In this document: positions 1 through 10,219 of the stretch, piece after piece
Layout of the letters: the number at the start of each line of letters is the position of its first letter
How positions within the stretch are numbered: position 1 is the stretch's first letter
Assembly: GCA_964017045.1 (NCBI GenBank)
Contig: OZ024804.1
Location: forward strand, 28,002,348 to 28,066,347
Length of the DNA stretch: 64,000 nt
Direction: 5' to 3'
Origin: Omphiscola glabra
Taxonomy: Eukaryota > Mollusca > Gastropoda > Lymnaeidae
The notes under the pieces: generated by a model
Databases searched by the model: none
Told to the model about the DNA's origin: nothing
What the model saw: only the letters and a program-made list of their open reading frames with translations
Program-made: the position numbers and the translations under genes

Positions 1-2080
1 TACTAAATAGTAATGTTGCTTTTATTAGATTTAAACTTTTTTACGGGGTTAATTACTTCATTAATAAATCACAGAAAAGCATAGCTAAAATTATTGAACA
101 CAAATGAAAAAAAATATTTTAAAAACTTACTAATATCATTACATTTTCTAAATATTTTCACGTTTAACCAGAGTTAAAAAGACCTGTTAATTAGAAGGTC
201 TATACATTTTTATGGATTTTGAATGATGATCATCTTTATAAATTTATGAATGACATAATTATGTTAAGAAGGCATGCGTTGTTTACGAAATACCATACAT
301 ATTTATTACTGAGTTATTTAATCTGACTGAAATCCTACAAAAAATAAAGTTTAAATCATTCCATATTCAGTTGATTGAAATTTTTATTTGGAATTTCAAA
401 CCACTAAAACTTTCTTTAGATACATTACACATTGCCCCTTCGATATCATTTAAAACATTTTTTAACAACCAATTCCACAGAATGAAATTTAAAAATGACG
501 ATTTAGTAATAAATATTTTTTTCAAACAAAAAGCGGTGGGGGAATTGGCAGAATGATAGAAGTGCTACTTCATATATAATATTTTTATTTTTTAGCTTTC
601 TACTTAATTCTCGTGTAATAATAATAATAATAAAGTTCATTTGAAAAATCACGCTTCATCCCCAAAGGCTCGAAGCGCGGTACAAAGTCAAATCTAGGAG
701 ATAATAAACTAGCTTGAAAAGATGGTAGACAACATCACCCCATCCGGTGTTTGCGAAATAGATGAGTTTTCAAATCGTTTTTGTAGGAAGAAATACAATG
801 GAAAAAAAATGCTTGGAAATAGTTGGGGCAGTTTTTTTAATATTCTGATTTTAAAATGACAAACGCAGTTAGGAATTTAAGAAATATAGGGTAAGTATTT
901 TTTTTAAAAAACTCTGGTATTCAGGAAACTTTGTTTATAAAGGAGAACATTTAATTGGTAATCACTGATGAAACGTGCACTAGAAATCTATTTGTATGTG
1001 CCCGTTAAATTATTAATTAAAAAAAAATATATATTAATTTTTGTAAAGTTTTCTTTTCATATAGCTCAACATACATCGAATCAAGTACACTTAAAATTAT
1101 GCTATTAATTATTTTTTTAAAAAAAGAATCATGTCGTTATACAGTTTACAACTAAAACCTATCCCTACATTAAAAGTCTTGCTTTCATGACGAAATATAA
1201 GTTGAAAACAGATTGCACACGTTTGATACTTAGCAAGAGCAGTTATTAAAATTGTAGACCTTTATATTGATGTAAAGGTATTTTAATACTAGTTATTAAA
1301 GTCTTTAAACTTGCGAAGTTGTAAAAAATTAAGCACTACAATTAAACAGCACTTAAAACAAAACAAATATTTTCGTACAAATCCTTTCTAAAATGTAATA
1401 TCAAGGAATGGGGGTGGGGGGGTAGGTGGGGCTAAGTTTTTTTTTACAAAACATTCAAACAAGTAACCAGTAACGCAATTTATAAGAATCCCAGTTAGTG
1501 CCCCCCCCCCCCCCAAAGGCTCACAACCGCACATTTTCACGCCCTTAAATATTATATTATTTTAATTCGGACCGCTTTTACACCGCAGATTTATTTTGCC
1601 AACTATTTTACAAAAAAAATAAATAAATTAATAACCGAACGCAATTGCGATGAAAAGAAAACACATTTATCAAAGTTATCAGGAATTTCATTTGATCTTA
1701 CAATAGAAAAACAGGGCAAAAAATGATTAGGGGGGGGGGAGAGGGGGTTCAAAATTTGATATAATGTGTTATCATCGGCAACGAGTTTATGTGTCGAGTT
1801 TCAGCTCGATAAGTAGACGGGAAGTAGGTCAATTAGCCGCCCAAATATTTTTCCAGTTCGCCACTCCCGAAGAGATGTCTGTAAGAAATACTGGTTTTTA
1901 CGAGAGGCTAATTTTCCCATCTAGGCAACAGTCGCTTTTATACTCGTGAACTCGTTATTTTCATTCATAATAAATTATTACCTTTATTCCCGTGACCTAT
2001 ATTACAGCTTTATAAACTACTTATAATGATACACCATTGGGAAGTATAATAAATTACCTTAATCGTTTAATTACAAAAGG
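1..2080. repeat. Dispersed AT-rich non-coding repeat, copy 1
   Basis: No gene. Blocks are shared with 30100-31060 (for example TCAGTTGATTGAAAT near 368 and the GATTGCACA..TTAGCAAGA block near 1210), with 35570-36060 (ACCGCTTTTACACCGCAG at about 1570) and with 17165-17320 (CATCGGCAACGAGT near 1775). It carries a long C tract at about 1501-1514. No RT or transposase reading frame is visible, so the class is unknown. Confidence 0.7.
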
Positions 2081-2884
2081 CATTGCTAAGCTACACACAA
2101 AACGTATACAATTCTGCAAATCGGCCAATTTGCAAATCTTAACTCTCCTCGATTCCTATCCCAGATAGATCGATACAAATGGACAACGGGCAACGACCAT
2201 GTGAAACGAAATGATACAAGTTTTATATAATCGTGGTATTTTGACATGCGAAAGAAAACACATGGGCTCGTGGTCACGTAACGTGCCAGTCATATATACG
2301 CCTGGGAATGACTGGCTGTCAGTTGTGTTATTGTTGACATGACCCGTCCAGGGACGCCACAATTCGTGCTGACGCAGTCACTAACGGTGGCGGGAAATAC
2401 AGAAAAACGTTTCAATCGCTTTACTGTTTCGGCTCTAGAAGATGAGAATACTGACACTCTCTACATGATATTTAATAAATTGAAAAAAAAACGTGTTTGA
2501 CATTAAGCCCACGATTGTTATAAAGTGTTAAAATAAATCATTTTAGCACAACCGATCCCATCCCAAAAAAAAAAAAAAAGTTTTAATTGAATTTTATATT
2601 TACATCTTATGAAGTTTATTAGTATCAAAAAATTAGTGATGGAAAGTAGAGTACTAATATAACAGTATATACACCTCAGTGAAATCTCTTGGGCTTCAAG
2701 TGTAGATCACTTTTTGGAGTTCATGAGAAGATAACTTGTTGGAGTTCAGGCGAAGATAACTTGTTGGTTTTCATGAGGAGATAACTTGATGGAGTTTATG
2801 AAAAGATAACCTGCTGGCTCCACTGGAAAACCGGTTTTCAAGCCCACCACCAAATATTCACATCTTGAAAACATATGAGCTGAC

Positions 2885-3232
2885 AAAAAGTTCTAACAAA
2901 TAGTTCTCACAAATAGTTCTAACAAATAGTTCTCACAAATAGTTCTAACAAATAGTTCTAACAAATAGTTCTAACAAATAGTTCTAACAAATAGTTCTAA
3001 CAAATAGTTCTAACAAATAGTTCTAACAAATAGTTCTAACAAATAGTTCTAACAAATAGTTCTAACAAATAGTTCTAACAAATAGTTTTAACAAATGGTT
3101 CTCACAAATAGTTCTCACAAATAGTTCTAACAAATAGTTCTAACAAATAGGTCTAACAAATAGTTCTAACAAATAGGTCTAACAAATAGGTCTAACAAAT
3201 AGGTCTAACAAATAGTTCTACCAAAGAGTTCC
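2885..3232. repeat. 13-bp minisatellite (TAGTTCTAACAAA), about 26 copies
   Basis: Near-perfect head-to-tail array with CTAAC/CTCAC and TTCT/GTCT variants. Intergenic, 3' of contactin A. Confidence 0.95.
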
Positions 3233-3319
3233 GACATATATTTATGTAAAACGGTTCTTACATGTAGGTCTAATATAGAGATTATACATTTGATAAAAAG
3301 TGGAATTATTAATCAATTA

Positions 3320-4020
3320 ACATAGTACCAAATGTGCTATAAGTAATAATTTTTGCATGTCATTAAAATACCATTGGTATCGGTTCTAGTAAAAGGTATT
3401 TTAATTCAATGTCATTAAAGTCGTGAAACTCGTTAAGTTGCAAAAAGAAACAAAAATAATATTAAAACACCGATATTTGCGAAAAAAGGGGAAGTAAAAC
3501 TTGGGTTTATTATCAGGAGCGGCCAGTACGATATTTGTAATCGATTATTCTGACTCCGATGTTCTGAAAGTTCGCAGCTGGAGGAGAATCGAACATAAAT
3601 GGCAGTTGAACAAATCATTGAAATAGAAGTAGCTACTAATAAATAAATCTTGCATTAGCTTATCAAGAAGTGGTTCTCAAAATGTGCGCGCGGTGGGTTA
3701 ACGCTAGACTAATTTGTTTCCGTCTTCAGCAGACGAGACGCATTTGTTAAAAGATGAAGTTTCCCTCAATGTTCAGTCCCGAACTGCTATTAAATCCTTC
3801 CTATTAGCTTCACTTTTGTTCATGAGTTTGTTTAAGAAGAAATCTTCGGACCGCTATCTGACCCACTCTCCGTCATCCTATCGAGCTGAAACTTGCCAGA
3901 TGGATTCTTTTCCAATGACAACACATTATATCGAATGTTTAGACCCACCCCCCACCCATGCCCCCCCCCACCTTTTTAATCAGTTTTAACGCTACCAGAC
4001 GCTACTGAATCATGAAATAA
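3320..4020. repeat. Dispersed AT-rich non-coding repeat, further pieces
   Basis: 3440-3560 matches 30860-31000 (ATCAGGAGCGGCCA, then TAATCGAT). About 3850-3950 matches, in inverted orientation, the GAGCTGAAACTTGCCAG / GGCAACGAG block of copy 1. A second inverted piece with a C tract is at about 4385-4530. Confidence 0.6.
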
Positions 4021-4106
4021 ATTTCCCGGTAAATGCGCTAAATGAGATTCTTAAAAATATCGCAAGTGCGTTTTGTGCGTAATATTATCTTTTGTTTTAC
4101 AGAAAT

Positions 4107-4347
4107 GGTTGGTGAAATAGTTGGTGAAATAGTTGGTGAAATAGTTGGTGAAATAGTTGGTGAAATAGTTGGTGAAATAGTTGGTGAAATAGTTGGTGAA
4201 ATAGTTGGTGAAATAGTTGGTGAAATAGTTGGTCAAATAGTTGGTCAAATAGTTGGTCAAATAGTTGGTCAAATAGTTGGTCAAATAGTTGGTCAAATAG
4301 TTGGTCAAATAGTTGGTCAAATAGTTGGTCAAATAGTTGGTGAAATA
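4107..4347. repeat. 12-bp minisatellite (GTTGGTGAAATA), 20 copies in two blocks
   Basis: The first ten or so units carry GAA and the next nine carry CAA, with a single GAA unit at the end. The open frames through it on both strands come from the 12-bp period. Confidence 0.95.
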
Positions 4348-4529
4348 AATTTGCGTGTAAAAGTTTGTTTTATTTTATAAATATAGTTCAGGGGCGTGAA
4401 AAAAATGCGGTTGCGAGACTTGTTTTGGGAGGGGGGGTGAGGAGTAATTGGGATTCTTACAAAGTAAATTATTTCAACACATGTTTTGTCACATTCCGCC
4501 CCCCCCCCAATGCTCGATATTACATTTTA

Positions 4530-5220
4530 TAAATGATTTATACGATAAACCTTGTTTTTATGGGTTGTTTAATTTTTAATTAAAAATCTTGGTACACCCC
4601 TGAAATCCCGTCCCCAAGAATCGACTTGTGCCACGCCACTGAAACCACTTCTACCTCATGAGAAAATGTCTCTTAGTATTCCAGGTTCGCAACATTTCCA
4701 GACATCCATGATGCAGGCCAGACACAATAACTTAAAAGATAAAGCTTGGAGAGTATCTCGAAACAAAGTCACCTTGTCAATGGCTGTTGGCGCCATGCAC
4801 TCGGAAGTAGACAATGGCCTGCCTTGTAACCTTTGGCTCCCTTGCCCGCTGTGATAAGCACGGCGCAGCCCTCTGGTGCGATACACATGGATGTGAAACG
4901 GCAGACGTTCGCGTAAAGTGCAGGTCACAAACGCACGGCTAGTTCCGGCGGTGTTTAATTAAAAGCTTTGTAAGAGCGATAATTTGTAATACAAGCAGAG
5001 AAACACCCCACTCCAAGGGCGGGCATTGTACATGACTTTACTTGACAATATTAGAAGAAAACAAGCACGAAATAAGAGCGACACGTTAGCGTTCAAATTC
5101 ATATTGTCAATTTACTGCGAACTTCTGTTTAAAGCTCTGTGATCTGAAACACAGGTAGCACGTTTACACTGAAACACAAATGTACTGTAACACAATTTTA
5201 CTGTAGCACAACTGTACTGG
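4530..5220. other. Intergenic stretch without a recognised gene
   Basis: AT-rich tail of a dispersed repeat, then about 300 bp of mixed sequence with open frames on both strands (4656-4928) that look like nothing known. Scattered TACTGTAACACAA motifs begin at about 5190. Confidence 0.5.
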
Positions 5221-5480
5221 TTTTTTCGCCCACTCCTATTTTTTTTTCTCTTTTTTTTAGGTAGTATATATATATATATATATATATATATTATGTAAAT
5301 TTGATTTATACTTATTCATATGTCTTTTTGTACAGATGAAGGCATGTGCCGAAACGTTTGCTTATGTATGATGTAAAATTATTATTAAAGCGTATATATC
5401 TATATTTATATCGACACAGATTGTTCCTGTCTAAATAATCTATTTTAAAGCTTTATCGCAGTCCAACACTTTTATAATTT
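5220..5480 (+). repeat. Dispersed element fragment with hammerhead-like core
   Basis: Contains (TA)n at about 5265-5293, a CAGATGA..GGCATGTGCC..GAAAC segment at 5333-5355, GATTGTTCCTGTC at about 5420 and a TATCGCAGTCCAACAC motif at about 5455. Related CGCAGTC..AACAC motifs occur at about 56470 and, inverted, at about 62665. Such a core is known from Penelope-like element termini; that assignment is inference. Confidence 0.4.
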
Positions 5481-5624
5481 TGTACTGTAACACAAGTGTA
5501 CTGTAATACCATTGCAATGTAACACAATTATACTGTAACGTAGTTGTACTTTGAAAATATTATACTGTACTATAAGTATGCTGTAGAAGATTAATGTAAG
5601 TATAATGTTTGATTTGCCTGTATC

Positions 5625-6560
5625 TCAGTGGTTAGCTGATTTTGTGATTAATTTATCCTTATCTCTCTGGTTAGCCGTTTTTGTGTTTAATTTATCCTTA
5701 TCTCTCTGGTTAGCTAATTTTGTGTTTAATTTATCCCTATCTCTCCGGTTAGCTGATTTTGTGATTAATTTATCCCTATCTCTCTGGTTAGCTGTTTTTG
5801 TGTTTAATTTATCCTTATCTCTCTGGTTAGCTTATTTTGTGTTTAATTTATCCTTATCTCTCTGGTTAGCTGTTTTTGTGTTTAATTTATCCCTATCTCC
5901 CTGGTTAGCTGATTTTGTGATTAATTTATCCTTATTTCTCTGGTTAGCTGATTTTGTGTTTAATTTATCCTTATCTCTCTGGTTAGCTGATTTTGTGATT
6001 AATTTATCATTATCTCTCTGGTTAGCTGATTTTGTGTTCAATTTATCCCTATCTCTCTGGTTAGCTGATTTCGTGTTTAATTTATCCCTATCTCTCTGAT
6101 TAGCTGATTTCGTGTTTAATGTATCCCTATCTCTCTGGTTAGCTGATTTCGTGTTTAATGTATCCCTATCTCTCTGGTTAGCTGATTTCGTGTTTAATTT
6201 ATCCCTATCTCTCTGGTTAGCTAATTTCGTGTTTAATTTATCCCTATCTCTCTGGTTAGCTGATTTCGTGTTTAATTTATCCCTATCTCTCTGGTTATCT
6301 GATTTCGTGTTTGATTTATCCCTATCTCTCTGGTTAGCTGATTTCGTGTTTGATTTATCCCTATCTCTATGGTTAGCTGATTTCGTGTTTAATTTATCCC
6401 TATCTCTCTGGTTAGCTGATTTCGTGTTTAATTTATCCCTATCTCTCTGGTTAGCTGATTTTGTGTTTAATTTATCCTTATATCCGCGATTTCAGCTAAG
6501 TTTGTGTTTAATTTATCCTTATATCAATGATTAGCTAATTTTGTGTTTAATTTAACCTCA
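5625..6560. repeat. 39-bp minisatellite, about 24 copies
   Basis: Unit contains GGTTAGCTGATTTTGTG then TTTAATTTATCCCTATCTCT. Because 39 is 13 codons, it gives long spurious ORFs (LADFV..LSLSLW) broken by one TGA near 6098. The left half has TTTTGTG and the right half TTTCGTG variants. Confidence 0.95.
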
Positions 6561-7190
6561 TCCCTGTGTTTAACTAGTGTTCAAGGTATCTTGACAACTG
6601 TCACGTTGTAAATGATTTGAAACGACAAAAGTTAATGCATTTAGCAATGACATGATCTTTTAAATAATTAAAAATCATAAAATCTGATAAACACTAGTAA
6701 AAAAAAAACAACTAATGAAGCGACTCGATCACTGATTGATTTTAAATCGATCATTTGAGAATCTAGACGCCAAGAAATGAAATCTTGAATGTAATTAAAT
6801 CTCAGGGTAAGCTCGTAAAGAAATCAGATTTACGTCACTTATCCCGGGTGCACAGTGCAGCTCCTTACATCGAAGGTTCTCAAATTCGAGGCCGTGTGAT
6901 CTAGAGTATAGACATATTATATAGTACTGGTTGTCCCGCCTGAGATCACGTGATCTAAAAATTTAGGCACCGGGTGTCGTATGATCATGCGATTCAGCCA
7001 TACTGCATAGTATTAGAAGTCTAGTCTAAGATCACATCATCTAGACATTATACATAATGCTCGTGTCTTCTCTATACATATAAATGGTAGGAATTAGTAA
7101 TCTAAGGCACGCGTGACAGAACTGGCAAGTCAAGGGATTTTCAATGGCTCGTTCATGGACCAAATAATGGACTAAACTGTGTCTTATGAG
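6560..7190. other. Intergenic stretch, nothing recognised
   Basis: No coding frame, RNA gene or repeat family was recognised here. Confidence 0.5.
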
Positions 7191-7192
7191 GT

Positions 7193-7440
7193 TGATTGTG
7201 AGGATGTGAGATTGTGAGGATGTGAGATTGTGAGGATGTAAGGATTTGAGATTGTGAGGATGTGATATTGTGAGGATTTAAGGATGTGAGATTGTGAGGA
7301 TGTGAGATTGTGAAGATGTGAGATTGTGAAGATGTGAGATTGTGAGGATGTGAGATTGTGAGGATGTGAGATTGTGAGAATTTGAGATTGTGAGGATGTA
7401 AATTTGTGAGATTGTGAGGATGTTAGATTGAGAGATTGTG
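7193..7440. repeat. 16-bp minisatellite (GAGGATGTGAGATTGT), about 15 copies
   Basis: Purine-rich array with several length variants (GATGTAAGGATTT). Produces a minus-strand read-through ORF that is not a gene. Confidence 0.93.
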
Positions 7441-7853
7441 GGCACTTTGAATGAATTGGAAATTCTACTTATGAACACTGTTACCGAAAGTTTTCCGACC
7501 CCTGCTGATTGCACATTCAAGTGTCGGATAAGCTCAGAAAAGACATATATCAAACAATCAAAAGAAGAAGAAACAAAGGTGAAGCATAATATATTGTTGT
7601 TTTTTTTAAAAATTATACAAGAAACACAAACTGAAAGTGAACATGAAAGAATAAGTGACAGTGAAAGAATGAGTACAGACAGGGCCCGCCCTACGTTTGC
7701 TGGCTCCCCAGGCAAGCTTAACTTTGGCGCCTGTTTTAAGCATAATCATACACATTTTTTCAAGGAAAAAAACAAATGGTTCGGTGATGAATTTATTACC
7801 TAGGTTGTGAACAGTGAACAGTAATCACGTTTTTTTCCACTTGTGTATGAACA

Positions 7854-8034
7854 CTTAGGGTCGGTTCACATGATCAAATTTTCATTCAAGCATTTGATGC
7901 AATTCGTGTATGAAGCCTTGTCACAACTTTCAAATTACTATTTGATCAAATCCCCAAAAAAGAAACCACGCACAAAATAGTGCCTTTCATACAATAATTT
8001 GAAGGGAAATTTGGTCGTGTGAACTGACGCTAAG
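7854..8034. mobile_element. Small MITE with 28-bp inverted repeats
   Basis: Left end CTTAGGGTCGGTTCACATGA and right end (reverse complement) CTTAGCGTCAGTTCACACGA continue as inverted repeats with 4 mismatches in 28. TTA/TAA at the edges would fit a Harbinger-type target site. No coding content. Confidence 0.7.
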
Positions 8035-8224
8035 CCTACCGATGACTTTTTGTTTTTTAGACTTTATTTAGTTACGCCAATCTTTTTATTGCACATTCTA
8101 TTTTTCTTCCATGGCGCCCACATGCAATGTTTTTTCGTATTTTGGAAGATCGTTGATGGCGTCTTCACTGCCCGAGTTGCTGGTTTTAATATTATTCATC
8201 AAAACGTTGTATAAAAAATAATAA

Positions 8225-8345
8225 CGAAAAAATTTGAAAGTTTGTTGGTTCTTGTTACGTCACAAAGTTACAATGACCTGGCAAAGTTTGTTGGCTCTTG
8301 ATAAGTCACAAAGTTACAATGACCTGGCATAGTTTGGGTCATTGA
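8225..8345. repeat. Two-copy 57-bp tandem duplication
   Basis: GCAAAGTTTGTTGGCTCTTG..CACAAAGTTACAATGACCTG occurs twice, immediately before the 22-bp array. Confidence 0.8.
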
Positions 8346-8361
8346 TCCCGATTGATTCTTG

Positions 8362-8526
8362 TAGGGTGACGTTGTGAATGTGGGAGAGTGACGTTGTGAA
8401 TGTGGGAGAGTGACGTTGTGAATGTGGGAGAGTGACGTTGTGAATGTGGGAGAGTGACGTTGTGAATGTGGGAGAGTGACGTTGTGAATGTGGGAGAGTG
8501 ACGCTGTGAATGTGGGAGAGTGACGT
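8362..8526. repeat. 22-bp minisatellite, about 8 copies
   Basis: Unit GTGACGTTGTGAATGTGGGA plus GA. Nearly perfect copies. Confidence 0.95.
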
Positions 8527-8539
8527 GCCATCAAGGTTA

Positions 8540-9415
8540 AAAGTCGTAGGTAGATCGTTGAAAGAGCTCCTACTCACAGCACCAGGTCAATCTCAATGGC
8601 AAACACTTCACATTTTTTAAGTTCTTAGCTGACGCGTTCTTTTTTTCTGTCCTGTCTTTCGATTCCAGCTTTCAAATAACTTGTTTTACTATTTCTTTCA
8701 CACAGCTTGAACGCAGTTCTTCATTTAATAATGAGAGATGTTATTACGCTACACTCACACATGTGCTGATCTTTCGTCATCAATCAGAGGAGATGAAATG
8801 TCACAATCTTAACCCCTTTAAGAAAACTTGCGAACACGCAAACGAAAGAAACAGACAGTATAATGACTAATTTAAAATGTAAAACTGATACAAAAAATAA
8901 AAACAATTTAATTCAAGAAAAAGGCGTTTTTGTTTTTTTTTCAAACACTGGTTTGAGACCACAGCTAACACGATGGTACAACGTCGTTATTTGAAACGTA
9001 AGTAATGCTGTCATACCCCCCCCCCCCCCGAGAATATGTTGTACAAGATTTTATTGTTTAATTTCAACATAATGGTATATACAAATAACATCTAATTTAT
9101 TTACAGGTTGTTTTTGGATCTCAATCAGGATCAAGGGTTCTAAACCCCGAAATGGGGTTCGTAAAACATACATTAAAAAAGAAATCTTGTTACTGTCCTA
9201 AAAATAATAATGTGAAGGGATGCACTGATTTCCCTGGACAATCAACAGGTGTCTATGGTAAAACAAGAGGATAAGAACCTTCGACACTTAATTGAGATAT
9301 TTAGTTACATTTTGACCATCTTTTACCCCAAGGTTAGTTTTCAGTTTAGAACATGATTAGGAATAAACTCCAAGGAATAACAAAGTATTTCTCACAAAAG
9401 CACATAATAAATCTG
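8540..9415. other. Intergenic stretch, nothing recognised
   Basis: AT-rich, with a C12 tract near 9009. No gene or known repeat seen. Confidence 0.5.
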
Positions 9416-9421
9416 AATGCG

Positions 9422-9602
9422 CAGCAATGTAGCATTTCAGCAATGTAGCATTGCATCAATTTAGCAATGCGGCAATGTAGCATGCAGCAATGCAGCAATG
9501 TAGCCCTGCGGCAATGCAGCAATGTAGCAATGTATCAATGCAGCAATGTAGAAATGTAACAATGTAGCAATGCGGTAATGTAGCAATGCGGAAATGTTGC
9601 AA
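9422..9602. repeat. Imperfect 8-bp repeat (AGCAATGT/AGCAATGC)
   Basis: About 20 degenerate copies close to the 3' end of contactin A. Confidence 0.8.
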
Positions 9603-9911
9603 AACGTAAACTATAATGTTTATAACTAATAATTGATTCAAGCAACTGTAAGGACTCCTTAAATAAAACCAATGGACTTTGTGTCGGTTAGGATACTAAT
9701 TATAACATTCAAGGGACGCAACGAAACAATTAATTCAAAACTAAATATAAAAAACAACTTGCTTCCCTTGATTAAATTCCTGTAAATTTTGTGTAAATAT
9801 ATATTTCAAAAATCCTATAACAAAAATAGGTCATCCCATAATGATGTGAGAGATAAAAATGAACGCTGAGGTCAAGTTACGTCATACATGTCTGGGCAAT
9901 GTGGAAGTTGG

Positions 9912-9917
9912 TTTATT
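9912..9917 (-). promoter_or_regulatory. Candidate poly(A) signal of contactin A
   Basis: AATAAA on the minus strand about 180 nt after the stop codon of copy A. Chosen only by position and consensus. Confidence 0.4.
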
Positions 9918-10094
9918 TAAAAAATGGTATCAAAAAGACGAAACAGCTGACAACTCTCATGTCCAGAAACATTAATGTTGGTACATTATTTATAAGGTCC
10001 CATAAATAAAATGCTATGCAGACATTAAAAGATTACATAAAATGCTATGTAGACGGAGCTAAGGTCAGAAAAAGAATTCTTTAAAGTATTGTTT

Positions 10095-10219
10095 TCAAAC
10101 ATTTAAAAACGTCATAGTAACAAGAAATGTAAAAAGGTGTAGGCCACGTGAAGGCCACCGGGCAGAAGCGGCTGTGTTCAAAAGTTCTGTGGTCACAGGG
10201 TCGTACTGAACTTGTCCAC
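10095..10219 (-). CDS. Cont: contactin A exon 27: GPI-signal tail and stop
   Basis: Acceptor TTCCATCAG. Encodes GGQVQYDPVTTELLNTAAS, then RWPSRG and a C-terminal hydrophobic LHLFTFLVTMTFLNV before TGA. A small-residue ω region followed by a hydrophobic end with no cytoplasmic tail fits GPI attachment. A 36-bp array abuts the acceptor. Confidence 0.85.

Noticed and set aside
4656..4928. Opposed ORFs of 60-90 codons
   Set aside because: No recognisable domain or family, both strands equally open, and no exon-like flanks.
5605..6534. Repetitive membrane-like ORFs (LSLSLWLADFV)
   Set aside because: 39-bp minisatellite translated. Hydrophobicity is a consequence of T-rich sequence.
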